Positions 48,498-60,932 of a stretch of 64,000 nt of DNA are shown here, in pieces (position 1 is the first letter of the stretch; every line of letters starts with the position of its first letter). The translations under genes and the position numbers were made by a program. Location of the stretch: assembly GCA_003342895.1 (NCBI GenBank), contig PTFA01000024.1, positions 4,707,505-4,771,504 on the forward strand, given 5' to 3'. The DNA is from Casuarius casuarius (lineage: Eukaryota; Chordata; Aves; Casuariiformes; Casuariidae). The notes beneath the pieces are model-generated. The model was not told where the DNA came from, did no database searches, and saw only the letters and a program-made list of their open reading frames with translations.

Positions 48498-51095
48498 CAA
48501 AAGAGCATTCCCAAAATATTAGGTTACTATCAGCAAGTAAAGGTATTGGATACTTTCAGATCTTCTATGTGCTTCCAAATCCAGAATCTGCTACCTTTTA
48601 GTGCTGGATAAAGATTTATCATAGAAGTATATGAGATTTTTTCGCTTTGTCCTATTTAAACAATATGTATCTTAGAAGTCTTTCTCTGTAAGCCAACTGT
48701 TTTCAAAATAATTCAAAGGTAGGTTGCTAAGACAGCTTACTGCTTAATGTATTTTCAGAAAAGAACAAAATATCTGGCTAACAAGGTAAAACTGAGCTCC
48801 TGAGTCTGTTTCATGTTTTCTTTTATGCTGTGACACCCCATTGGTGTTAACGTGGAATGGCTTAAAATCTACAGTAGTTCATCATGCTTGCAAAAGATAG
48901 TCAGGTTTATAAGTGCTTTGGAATATTAGTTACTGGCCATTTGCCACATACATTATTCTTTACAGGTGGAAGTCTGTAGTATCCACAGAAAACTATTTCA
49001 GAAAATTGAAAGAGAAGCAGAAAACGAAAGCACTCATATGCAAGCAGGCAGAGAGAAGAGGCAGCATTCTCCACATCAGCTCTACACACAACCCAGAGAT
49101 TTCTTGTAGCCTCCAAACATTTTCTTTGGATCAGCAGAAGGTTATACACAGCTCATTATATATGACATATACAGAAGCCTCTGAAAATTGATGGAATTCT
49201 TATTTTGAACACTTTATTACTTTTCCTCTCTTTCTCCCACAAACACTGGAGAAAACTGCCAAGACAAACAACAGAATTACTATCACTGGAGATATTTAAG
49301 GTTAGCCTATAGACATGACAAGACTGATTAAGTTTAGTTTAGAGATAATGAACTAAATTCTGCCACGTTGCAAAAATACAGGCCAATTAGTTTCCTTCTT
49401 TTCTAAATGATTCTACGATTTAACGGGTGCATGAAACTTTCATTAACAGTAATGGGAGTTCTGTGCACGTATTGAGGGGAAAATAAAGCCCTGTGGATTT
49501 TCCCCCTTATAAACAGCATGAAGCAAATAGAGAATGATACTAATCTCAGAGAAGTCATGCAAATTTCAATATCCCGAATGAGGAATAAAATCTGGGAAAG
49601 CATTACTAGGGCACACGGAGAAAAAGAAGTGAGAAACACACAAACCAAGCAAAACAGATATCTAAGGAGGTCAGCTGACCTAAAATGCTGGTGGGAAAGT
49701 TAGTCCAGGTCATTCTGAGACTGAAGACCTATAAAACACATTAAGCAAACAAAGACATTAAAAATGTTTTAAGATCAAATTAAAGAGGGAAATAACGTGC
49801 ATGTCAATAAGCTGCAAATCAGTGACTTAGCACCTAGGATGCACTGAGTGAGCCAGTGCTCCTACACAGCACAGACATTAACAAAAATTACACTCCTAGG
49901 AACAGTAACCATGTCACTATGATGCTGTGTTGACTGACTCATGTATTGAAGAGCTTCAGTCTTACAGATCTGGAGCTAATTCAACAGGAGATGCTTATAT
50001 TCCATACCAAAATATTTTCGCATTTAATTTTCTGTATTTATGTGGCAGGAAACAAGTAGCTTGAGAAAATCTATTCACTGGGCGTTTCTTCAAGGATGGA
50101 AGAGTCTCTGGGCCTACACACAATTCCATGATGATCTACACACAAACAAGGCAGTTAGGACATAGTCACTGTTAGTACCCAACTTTTTCCATAACTTCTA
50201 TGATAAAAAAATTAAAACATAGACTACAAGGGTCATAAAAAAGAACATACGTTACCTCTGCTCTTGTACACAGGTAAATCAGGAAAATTAATGTACTCAC
50301 AGATGTGTCTTTTTGAGATGCTTATTTTATCATGGGAACTCACCATCTACAGGAATAATCCAGAATTTCACTGATCTTGCCACTGGGAAGTCATGAATTA
50401 AAAATTAAATTTAGCTGCACTTAGTTTTCATTTTTCACAGATGAGCCTGAAGCCAAGGAAGTCCATATTCCATTAGTTCATAAAATATATAATGTACTAC
50501 ATTTATATTTCATTTACACAATTTTTATTGAACTACTGTTATCAGGAAAAAAATCATAACCTAAATGTCAGTTCTTCAAGCTCCAAATAAAATGCTTAAT
50601 TGCTACAGTATGAATTATAATTTTTATGATATTTTTCTCTAAGGACTTTCCATTTTGATGCATTTTCTCATGCTTTTTTGAACTTAAAGAGTTACAGGTA
50701 TAATATCAAGATTATAATAAATAGTCTACCCTTTATATATCTGTGGTACGGTCTGACAGAGGTCTTCTGTATTTGATATTACTTTTATTTCCATAGTTTT
50801 GGTTCAGTGATAATCCTTTCAAACAGAATTGATTTGCATCTAGTGTGATATTAGTGCTTATATAGGATTGCCTTTGTTAAACAGCTATTGTTACTGCAAT
50901 ATTTATGATCTCTTCTGAAACAAATGCAGAAAACATTGTATTAGCTAACTGTCATAAAAGTTATAAAGATTGCTTTTCTACCTATTGTTCTTTAAAAAGA
51001 AGCCATTATATTCCATTTATCTAACTAAGTTTTAAAATCCTCTTTGAAAAAATCAATTTTTTTGCTGAGAACCTGACATACATTTTCCCATGTGT
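48498..51095. other. Non-coding sequence
   Basis: No gene recognised. On the minus strand 50343-50391 has fair splice sites (CATGACTTCCCAG and GATG|GTGAGT) around about 48 nt open in two frames. I consider this chance-level and do not call it. Confidence 0.5.
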
Positions 51096-51119
51096 CACAT
51101 GTGCATGCACACACACACA
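51096..51119. repeat. 24-bp alternating purine-pyrimidine tract
   Basis: CACATGTGCATGCACACACA and the following CA steps alternate without a break. It is a shorter version of the Z-DNA-type tract at 42.2 kb. Confidence 0.9.
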
Positions 51120-53199
51120 GGTATACAAAATGTGTATCATACACACAGCATATATCCACAATCTGTACAGCACATCTAGGTTTTTAGACTATGTATGTTT
51201 CTGCCCTTTATGACAAGGTATTTGAAACTTAATGATTCATATTCTATTACTATTCCTTTTAGAAGACATGAAAAATATGATGATAAAATCTAACTTGAAC
51301 GAAGTGTATTTATTTAAAATATCTCCTTCTAGAGAAGCTTAAACTACATTACCCAAGTAAAGGCAACACATTTACCAGTAAATGCTGAATTCAAAATACT
51401 TCAGCGTTGCTTTCATACTCATCTCAAGTTTGGAGTACATTTAAATGGAAAGAGAGAGAACGTAAAAGACAGAATTCTACCTTGGCAATCCTTTACACTC
51501 TAGATATGATATTTGATTCCAATATGCTCCATCCTTCTATTACTAAATTTGTGATTACCATTAAGAGCTTCACCTAAAGAAACTGCTTCCCTCTTTACAG
51601 AAAATAATAAATGCACTCACAAAGCTACTGAAAACCTGCTTGAGTCTCTCTTTAAAAGAAGATGATGTGTAAAATTGTGGTTAACATCTACAGCCAGAAG
51701 GAATATACAGGAAAGAAAGAGCATCTTTAGAAGTAACATGCAAATCATCACTATTAGAAAACAATTCAGAAATTTTATAAGAGGTACATATGAAGCAGAA
51801 GCACAGAGTAAAATATGAGTTTTTCTTAGGAGACTTCAAAATATCGTCTGAGGGATATTGATGAAAATAACACTAAAAAGGATATCTGAAGTGGACAGAT
51901 CAAATTCTGAGGAGGTTAACCAAAAATGCTCACAGGAAGAAAGAAAAAAGGGAAAGACTTGAGACTGAAGATTTTATCTACAGCAGAAATGCTGGGCAAG
52001 AATTTTAGGGAAAAATGCTTTCAAGAAATTGAAGACTGTATCATTAAAAGGGAAAACAAACAAAGGGTATGTGTAGACCAATTTTGGCAGCATTTCCAAA
52101 CATCTATTGTATAAAAGATGCTTCTTTTCTTTTAACATGCTTTCCTCTCCTAACTCTTCAAAAGCCTTTCTGGAACCTTCGTTCTGTTATCTTCCTTAAG
52201 TTTCACACAAGTGATCCTAAAGAACTGACATAACGTTCAACTACTAAGAGTGCCAAAGATTGAATCAGCCTGTTTAAGGTTTTGAGTTTAAGGACAAAAG
52301 ACTAAGAGATCTTTTTCTGCCAGCAGTGTGCTATGGTCCAAGCGATGCATTAAAAATATCTAATTACAGCGGTTGAGAAGTGAGGCTGTGGACAGTAAGT
52401 TTAATCATTACGTCATGAACAGAAAAGTAGCTGATGGTTCCCTGCATAAGGACAGGGCACGAAGGACCGCAGCAATCCAACTCTTTCAGAACAGAGTTTC
52501 GATTGTAGCATTCAGGCGCTCACCTAGATGATGGGTTCTTCATATGTGAACCACATTCGGGAGACAACTAATATAAAATTTCTTGTTTTTACTAGATTTA
52601 AGAAAAAAACCCTACTCATTAAAATTTAAAGTATTATCTAACATCTACAATGTGGGAATGAAATCGTAAACCCATCCATCTGAAAAACCAAATTCTGATC
52701 CATTTCAGTGCGATTACTCCAAATTTACTTTGATGACACAGAACAGAATTTAAACCGGTACCACTTCATAGTATTGGACTGAAAAAAAGAGCATCCAATA
52801 AATAGGTATAACATAACAAAAAGTAAAACTTGCTTTTTGATTTTTCCATTTTAGTCAGCACAGGGGCAGTGCACTGAGAAGGTACAATATATGCTGAACT
52901 GCAATTTTAAAGATGAAACCAGCAAGAAAAGGTATAATTGTTATTTCATTTTGAGGAACACTTCTGCTAAAAATGAAATAGCAGTTCCTATAAACAACTT
53001 TACAACAGGCATTTGTATATGGTTCAGTGAAGGCAAACACTAAAGATACTTGAGCGAGTGGATATGGAAGTCAGAAAAGAAAATCCCTTTAGATCAGCTC
53101 ATCCATTCCTTCAGGCAAATTTCTGTTTAATTGGCAATTGCTGACTTCAGTTCAATAAACGTAAGGGCCATACCAGCACTAGATCACTGAAGATTCCTC
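51120..53199. other. Non-coding sequence
   Basis: No gene recognised. A minus-strand 44-nt segment at 52524-52567 lies between TTTTATATTAG and TCTAG|GTGAGC, but the acceptor lacks a good pyrimidine tract. Confidence 0.5.
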
Positions 53200-53560
53200 T
53201 TGTGGGGACAAGGCTGATTAGCAACAGCTGCAGAGCAGAAAAGTGCAAGAGACTGGGGATAATATACTCCACAGCCTTCCTCATTGCCACTGTGGAAGGA
53301 AACATTATATGATCCCTGTAGGACAGGCTGCTTCTGCGTCACACACTGAAGGTGGAGGTGGCCTGTTTACTCTGCTCCATTTGAAGCCAGGGACCTCAGG
53401 AGCCACATTAGCCTAACTCTTCCCAGAACTTCAGACAGAGCAGAGAGTCTGCTTTGCCTCAGACCTGCCCAATCCCATTATCAGAACGGAAATCCCAGCG
53501 ACCTCTCCTTCGCGTCTCGCCGCACAGGAGGTAACAGCGCTTTAGCATCTGGAATTTTAT
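53200..53560. other. G+C-raised block ending in a CpG cluster
   Basis: About 350 bases are richer in G+C than the flanks. They end with clustered CpGs (CAGCGACC, TTCGCGTCTCGCCGCACAG) at 53495-53527, followed by GAG|GTAAC. No TATA box, initiator or open frame with coding character is evident. It may be a weak promoter-like or exon-like patch, or merely local composition. Confidence 0.35.
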
Positions 53561-53662
53561 AGAACAGATCACCTGTGTTGCAAGATGAGATTAAAGGAGC
53601 AGAGCCTGTTTTATTTAGCCAAACAGAGACACAGAAGGTGTCTGTTGTCTCTAAACACAGCT

Positions 53663-53708
53663 GGGAACAGGGATGGAAGGGGTGGAGGGGCAGAGGTGGG
53701 GGGGGGGG
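53663..53708 (+). other. G-quadruplex motif
   Basis: Five G-tracts of at least three G lie within 46 bases: 53663-53665, 53670-53672, 53679-53682, 53687-53690 and an 11-G run at 53698-53708. The loops are 4, 6, 4 and 7 nt. This satisfies the usual G3+N1-7 rule for intramolecular G-quadruplexes on the plus strand. Confidence 0.9.
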
Positions 53709-54724
53709 CAAAATACAAGGGAGGAAAAAAAAGAAGAAAAGTATTTAACCTGAAGAATGACATTGGCTCAAAAAGTTGATCTAAATAAGCTAGAAAACAG
53801 AAGTGAAATTAATCCTGCTCAGGGAAACACAAGCAAATAAACCAACTGATTTTAAGTGGCAAATTCATGAATGAGATTATACAGCTCAGTTGCCTATAAA
53901 ACTCAGGACTCAGTGGCTCAGGAACAGGCCCTTACAGTTTCACATCCAGTATTTCTGCCTCACTTGTCTTAAAAAGAACAGCTTTTTACTGGTAACCAAT
54001 TACAAACTAGTATTCCCATTTGAGCAACATTTAAATGAACATCCAGTTCATTCATTTAGATTTCTACTTTAATGAAGATCCAAATAAGACAACTCTCTGC
54101 CATTACCAGCCACAAAAAAGGAGGTATTGTGGGTTTCTGAAGGCATTTCCAGTACTTCAAGGTCACGGCCACAACAGAGGCTCCATATCATTCACCAGCA
54201 GCAGCAAGTCAGCTGCTATAAAAGCATTACTGGTATTCGATTCTTTTCTTGTAATTCATCTGCTGCAAAATCACTATCTTCTTCAGATTTAGGGTGATGT
54301 TAAATAATTGTATTGTACACATTGCCCTACTTTTCCTGTCACAAAGCAAGGAAACAGGATTATCTGCTACAGGTGCCCTGGGAAACACAGACAGATAGTT
54401 TATCCCCTAAAGGAGCAAAAGATTTACAGTGTTTAATATTAGTAAGGGTCAAGTTGAAGCTGTAATTTTCACTAACAGTTTGTTCTCCTAAGACTTCCTA
54501 CTGCATAAAGTAGCATGAACTTACCCAAATCCCTCATAAAATGAAAAAAAAATTGTTACCTAATTTAGATTTTTATATGTCATATTAAAGTTTTTGACCA
54601 TATTAATAGCTTTTATAAAAAATCCAAATACATTCTGGGAGTACTGGGAGCTGGGAATGGGACTAGAAAACTACTCTGTGACTATGTTAGCTTTTTGAAA
54701 GTAAATATAAGATAAAGCACTTAC
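53709..54724. other. Non-coding sequence
   Basis: Frames at 53890-54072 and 54035-54292 are plus-strand chance frames in A+T-rich DNA. Nothing recognised. Confidence 0.5.
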
Positions 54725-54833
54725 CACATGGTAAAAAGAAAGATGCAGAAGCCATGCCTGTAGGTATCGCTTCCAGGAATGACAGCTTCCCACCACCACC
54801 ACCCCAATAAACAGTCAGTTCCAGTAAGGCTGG
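54725..54833 (-). other. Candidate exon with strong splice sites
   Basis: On the minus strand, ATCTTTTTTCCAG (a strong acceptor) is followed by 109 nt and then CATGTG|GTAAGT (a strong donor). Two of three frames are open throughout; one contains a run of five glycines from a GGT repeat. Neither peptide resembles a family known to me. It would pair with the next segment at 54919-54968 across an 85-bp intron. Joining the two gives no long open frame, so a non-coding transcript is the better reading if it is real. Confidence 0.25.
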
Positions 54834-54918
54834 CTGGAAAAAAGATTAACGATTAAAAGAGGGAAAGGTTAGGAGGGCAAATATGAACCCGACAGAGTTG
54901 GTGAAAGTTGTAACTTAC

Positions 54919-54968
54919 TTATAGGGAAAGGCTATTTCCTTGTCCACCATGCAAGCAAAGTTAAGATA
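54919..54968 (-). other. Candidate 50-nt exon upstream of the 54.7-kb segment
   Basis: On the minus strand, GATGCTGTTTTTTAG (a strong acceptor) precedes 50 nt ending TATAA|GTAAGT. One frame is open and includes an ATG. Spliced to 54725-54833 that frame stops after seven further codons, counting the one split across the junction. The close spacing of two well-formed exon-like segments on one strand is the only reason to list it. Confidence 0.2.
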
Positions 54969-56440
54969 CTAAAAAACAGCATCAATATATATTTTTAACT
55001 CACTAACAAAAAATAACCACTTGGGTTACTGCTGACAGAAATTGTTTAGCAAGTACTCCCTTATAATGATTACATTAAAACAAAGAATATTTGGCATTGA
55101 CAAAATAAGTTATAAACGGGTGCTCAGTGAATCAGCAAGCAAAGTGTGAAGCTCTGGCATATAAGAACACTGAGCACAAATGCTGTTCTCTAGAAATGTA
55201 CATTGATGGCATGGATGAAGGAAAGAGGAAAAAAATCCATAGAAGAAAGTTATCAGATATCAGTATATCAGGTATCAGAGTTCTGCACAGTCTTTCTGTT
55301 GCAGTTGCTGTCAGCATTCACTCAGCTGTGAAAAAGAGAACATGGTAACTGTGCAGGGAAAACAAGATAGTAGCAATCACACTATTCTAGTCACCAAGAA
55401 GAGATGACATACAATTACAAACATATTAAGAACATTAGTCTAAAAACTTTTCTATCTAGACACACCTCATTCCTGCTGTTTTGCATTTTGTCCATTCATA
55501 TGGACCGACCTTCTACCACTTAAACCAACCTTTACCACATAAAGGGAAGGATGCCAAGAACAGAACATCAATGTTGACTGAGAGCTGCGTGCCCTGCTAG
55601 TGTCTGTTAAAAGCCTTCTTTATCCTTAAGCTGATAAGCACATACTGTACTACAATCACGGGATGGTAACAATTTAAATGTTAAGTGTTCTTGACTTTTG
55701 CAAAGTAAACATTAGTTAACAAGGCATTATTATTGACTTCTGTTTACAGAACTAGGACTCAAATGAATATCTCTTTCTAGGATTACTCTAAAAATGATGA
55801 TTGAAATAACTTTAATAATCTTAAATAATGCTTTAATGCATTCAAAGAGACCCTTCACAGATGAAAGTATTTACTTCTCTGGATAAGAATAAAGAAGCAG
55901 ACTCTGAGACTATTTATCCAACACACTTGTAGCATTTTTTAAGGGGGAAAAAGAAATTATACTGAAGAAAAAAAAGAAATTACAGGAAGAAGGATGAAAC
56001 ATTGTGCTTAGAATCTTAAAGATAAAACATACATAAAAAACTGTTAGAGAAATAATTCCAATGGCATGTCTTAGCACTCCATTTCTAAATCTATAATACA
56101 ATGCATTTATTTTTAAAAACTCGATATCCTATACTGAAAAAACAGGATGAAAGGAAAATGGAATGTTATGGTCATGCAGCTATTATTCTAATGTTCTGGG
56201 TTTCAAAGGTTAAAATGTTCTTTGGCTATAAGCCACAGGTCTCAGAAAACTTTTAAATCTAAAAATAAATAGCTTCTAAACTTTGTAAAAATGGAACAAA
56301 GAAGGAAGGATAAAAAGCTGACTGTACTGCGGGTCAAACAAAGTAATTTTGTAGATCTTAACTGTTCATGCTGTGAAATGCATATTTTTCCTCTTTTTTC
56401 TTGTTGGAGTCTTTGAATTTCCAAGATATGGATGCATGTG
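54969..56440. other. Non-coding sequence
   Basis: Unique A+T-rich sequence with short frames on both strands. Nothing recognised. Confidence 0.5.
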
Positions 56441-56506
56441 TGTATCCATCTATTTACACACACAGACATGCACATATTCACATGGGCGTGCACACACACA
56501 CACACA
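56441..56506. repeat. Degenerate CA/TG microsatellite
   Basis: TGTGTATCC and ACACACACAGACATGCACAT are followed by GCGTGCACACACACACACAC. The last 21 bases (56486-56506) alternate purine and pyrimidine perfectly. The overlapping frames at 56242-56651 with Cys-Val or His-Thr runs are produced by this repeat. Confidence 0.9.
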
Positions 56507-59500
56507 GGCATTCTTTAATGCTGGCTACATATTTCTTACAAGAAACAGAAAAAAGCAAAATATTCTTTTTTATTTTATCTTGGAATTAGAATTAGTGTTG
56601 CTATTTCTACAGACAGGAAAACTTACTCATAAAAATGACTATGCAATATGAAATATTAGTTGATTATGTTTAGTTTAATCCCGAAATAAGACTCAGTATT
56701 TAAATGCACTGAATATCATACATAAGACATCTTTGAGCAGGTGCACATTATACTGTGCAGAGCTATGTGCAGAAAGACAAGAACTAGTTAAAATAGTGAA
56801 AGCAGTATCACTGTGACATTGTGCCAACCTATCTCAAGTGATGTACACCACTTTTCTGCATAAAAACAACTTAATATTAATAAAACTATATCCATAATAG
56901 TGTAACTATCACATTAAATGTCCTGGCTGCACTGATACAGAATGTGGTATACACAAAGCCTTGGCAGTATCCCTTCAGGCATGATTTTTCTTCTGTTCCT
57001 TCTCGAGCAGGAGATGCTTAGCTCTTATGTCTGCAAACTCTGCGCACTTAGACCTTCAGGATATGCATACATACTTTTGGATTACCCTCCAACTTTCTGT
57101 GGAATGCACAAAAAAAGAAGGAAATTGATTCTTCTTAGATAAAGCTTTCTACTGATAGTGCAGAAATTTTGAAGTTTAGTCTACAGACTCAGAAATCTAA
57201 AGATACCATCGCATCTTTAGAAATGGTAACTTAACCCTGAGTCAAAATGTTTGGTATCACCTTTATTCAGATTCAGACCTTCAAGAAATGGCCCACGGGC
57301 ACAGTCTTTAATCTGGGGAGACCGTTTTTCCCCTCCTATTAGTAACGTTCTGAAGTTACAGCCTTATTTTAAGAGGGAAGACAGATTGGCTTTGAGTATT
57401 AGGCTGAAATTTGAAACACTGAGATGTTCTCTGTATAGAACAGACAGTCCAGTTACAATGCTCCCCAATTATTATTAGAATAGAATAATAAGAATTAGGT
57501 GTGAGAGCCCAGACCTAACTGCAACCTGCTTCAACATTTCTACTCACAAACGTGTACATCTTTGTTTTACAGAGCCACTTCTGGAGGTTTACCATCTCCC
57601 AAAGAGGTATCCCTCATAGTTTTTTCTTGACAAGAGATAAACAGCTCATCAAAATTATTATTCTCTGATCTATATGGTGCCAGACTATCAAGAGATCCTT
57701 TTGGCATTGTCCTCTGAGATTATTTTGTACGTAAAAGGGAATTACCACCTCTTGTGAGGTTAGTTGGAGCTTTTAAGGATCTACACTTCACAAAACTGTT
57801 TAGTACATAGCACTTTCTGCTAGACCTCACAGCTTAAAGTTTGATTTAAAGAGTTCCCTTCTTGTCCTCTCTTTGACAGCATTAGCCAGTACCCACTGTA
57901 AGAGAACAGCAGTCACAAGATAACACAGGAGAAAATTTTCATGATTAGATAGGGTCGCACTGCAAGCTGTCATTATTCTCTGAGAACTGGTTTTATCACA
58001 GGACTGCTTAATGTGGTATGAACTTGCACACCAAGTACTTCACAGGTTACAGCAACGGAGAAGCTAACATATCATTAGCTTTCCTTTAACGATGTAACCA
58101 ATGTGAGTGTTAAAGAAATACAAGCAAGTAAAGTAACTTACTTAATCTCTTTTAAGTGTTATTCTTGTTCTAAAGTCTATCTTAAAATCATTACTCTTTA
58201 CCTTTTTTAAAATATCCTGTCAACTTAAAGCAAGATTGAATTTCTGATTTTAGATTTAAAAAGACTGTCATACAGTTTAGACCTTCTGCCTTTTTAATCT
58301 TCTGCGTCCCACATATTAATTCACAACTTTCTACCATGATAAGAATTGTATAATGCATGTTAAGTAACAGAAGCAATCAGCCTGAATTTCTAGCATCATC
58401 TAGATGCGTCAAGTTATTTTCTCTGAGAAAGTTTAGACAGAAATCTCACTGATCTTGGTAGGAAAGCTGTGCTAATACTTCGAGTTTCAACCACTAAGTT
58501 TATTTACACAGTTTTGAATAAAGCAAAGAAATAGAACGCATAGGGACTTAACCTCAGATTGACCCCTTATATAAACTTAATATAAGCAGTTTTCCATAAG
58601 AATCTTCCATGAAGTCCATATTCACATAGGATTGAAACAGTATTTACATTCCATTAGATAATGAGCAGTGTTGAGAAAGTTCTTGAGATTTTAATGAGTT
58701 CAAGTATTCTCTGCTTCAAGAGGAGCCCCACACACCCTAGCACTAGCTTTGCCTTTCTGCATTTTTTTAAACACCAGTATTGAGAGCAACTTTTTTTATT
58801 TTTAATTTTATGGCAATGCACATAGAACCATACCAAATGTAATATGAGATGATCTCTGCTTTAGCAGTTTAACATTTATCACTTTAACGGTTCTGTTTCA
58901 GATCTAGTTAAAAGCAATAAAATGAAATGAAGTGCAAGTTACCTAAATTATTTAAAGTTTTTGAGACATTTATTAGTACTCTGTTCTAGTTTGAGGGGGA
59001 AAAAAAAGTAAAACTTTCTATTCCAAAACAGATTGTCATATCTAGCTTAAAACTTCTACCAGAAGCTTTTCACTTGACTTTTAACCACACCCATCACATT
59101 TTCCAATACAGTGATCTTTCAAGCAGAGCAGGATGAATCATATGAGAAGGAAAGATTCTCAGCCCTACAGTTTTTAAGGGGTCTTCAACATATTTCAAAA
59201 GGAAAAGCTTCAGCAATATCTAATATAAAATGACTTCAAGGTAGCCTACTAGGGGAAAAGATGGACTGTTCCCTTTACTCTGTTTTACATAGTTAACTAT
59301 AAAACATTATTTTCCTAGTATACTCTGTCCCAAATACCTAAAAAGAGATGGCAGCTTAGAACTGAGCAGTGGCTCACAGTAGTATGAGTCAAGCAGAAAA
59401 ATTCAGGAGTGTGCCAAATTTGTGTTGCATTTTAGTGCTATTCTGAACTAGTTTTAGTTTGAAGGCCCAGTTTTTAAGGGTAAAATATGCCCAGCTTAAT

Positions 59501-60886
59501 TAAGATTTTGTTTTAATTTAATTCCTTAGCATTTTTTTGAGATATCTCTACTTCAGTTCTGCGTAGCATAGAACATGTGAGCAAGGGATACCGCAAGTAA
59601 CAGAGCCCCAAAGTCGTCACCAAGTAATAGCTCAGAATCAGCATGTAGGGAGAAAAATCCCTTCATGGATGATGGATGGACAACGGAGAAGCTGAGGGCT
59701 CAGCTGTAATTAACATAGTGATTAGGCATGATGATTCAGAAAATCTGACTTGGGAATGTGATTATTTTAAGAGTTGTTTTAGTTATTTTGACTCTCTCCG
59801 TACCAACAGCAGTTTGATTATGGGAATCCAGTAGCAACTATTTGGTTTATATGTACATGTAACAAGATTTTTTTTTATTTAGCATTAGAAATATAAATTA
59901 AAATTGAGGATATTTTAAATCAAGAACTAATGGATCAGTTATTTAGCTACTATAAGTCAGAGCAAAACTATGAATTTTTTTTAAAATGTGGTATGTCTGA
60001 ATTACACAGAAATTTTTATAAACACATCCTTAGTCTTTTCATCTTTATAGTTTCTGAAATCAAAAGTATTTCTTGAGTGCATTAATGTCCCTACTGCAGT
60101 AAAGAGAAACACATTTTAAGAGGTAGCCCTTAGAGTAAGACAAAGATAAAAAGTGGATTTACGCTCTTCAATTCTGAGCAGAGACAAATATTGCAGTTGT
60201 TTGTTTCTTTTTTTCTGCCATAATTTTTGAGGAAAAAGGGAGAAGCTAAATTTTAGGTATATATCCGTCATATAGTTAATATATTCTTATAATCGTAAGC
60301 GATCACATAGGGCTGAGAAGACAGTGGAGGAACTTGCACTTACCCAAGCACACATCCAAGCAGACATGTTTTATATTGTACTTGTTCCCAAGATCAAGAA
60401 CAGGCAGGGCCGCAGGGCCACGGAAACTCTTTAGAGTATCTCAAGTTGTATTTGCCTCAAGGATATTGAAGCAAGAAAATAAATGAAGAGGAATGAACCT
60501 GAAAAAATGTGATCATAAAACTGAATGTATGTGATATATATGAGGAATTAAAACATACTTGGAAGCTAATATTCAGTGTTTCTCAGGGAGCCTAGCAGGA
60601 CTGGAGTAGTGCTGAATGCATAACCAAGAAGGGGGGAAAAAAAAAGCGTAAAACATTTGTTATATCCTTTCTAGTTATCAGCAAAAAATAAGAACGTCAA
60701 TTTCTCAGCAGAACACGATGTTTCATGAGAGCTAGTTACTGTAGTATAGGAAGCTTTTTCTGGCCATTTCCAAACACCACAAACCAAGAAAACAGTAAAG
60801 TGTGGCAGGTTACTTTGAAGGAAGACTTCTGTATTTCTGTATTTCCTTACAGAGCTGAGAGGAAATAAAATATGCACCAGAATCAA
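56507..60886. other. Non-coding sequence
   Basis: No gene or interspersed repeat recognised. A small G+C patch at 60395-60425 (CAGGGCCGCAGGGCCACGG) lies in a minus-strand stretch of 33 open codons that ends at TTGG|GTAAGT (60352-60353). The upstream acceptor is weak and I do not call it. Confidence 0.5.
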
Positions 60887-60932
60887 TAAAGTACCAACAA
60901 TCTACTTGCATAAGTACCAACTAATCTACTTG
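60887..60932. repeat. About 23-bp tandem duplication next to poly-T
   Basis: TAAAGTACCAACAATCTACTTGCA (60887-60910, in two pieces: TAAAGTACCAAC and AATCTACTTGCA) is followed directly by TAAGTACCAACTAATCTACT and TG. The copies differ by small indels. A T run follows at once. Confidence 0.8.

Noticed and set aside
48480..48505. tRNA-like GGTAGCGCAG string
   Set aside because: Only a D-arm-like hairpin. No anticodon arm, T arm or acceptor stem at the right spacing.
50343..50391. Minus-strand segment between CATGACTTCCCAG and GATG|GTGAGT
   Set aside because: Very short, open in two frames, with no supporting neighbour. Considered chance.
52524..52567. Minus-strand 44-nt exon-like segment ending TCTAG|GTGAGC
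   Set aside because: The acceptor lacks a pyrimidine tract, and the most protein-like frame runs into TAG at the exon end.
60354..60452. Minus-strand stretch of 33 open codons ending at TTGG|GTAAGT
   Set aside because: No convincing acceptor. The openness is not significant given local G+C.
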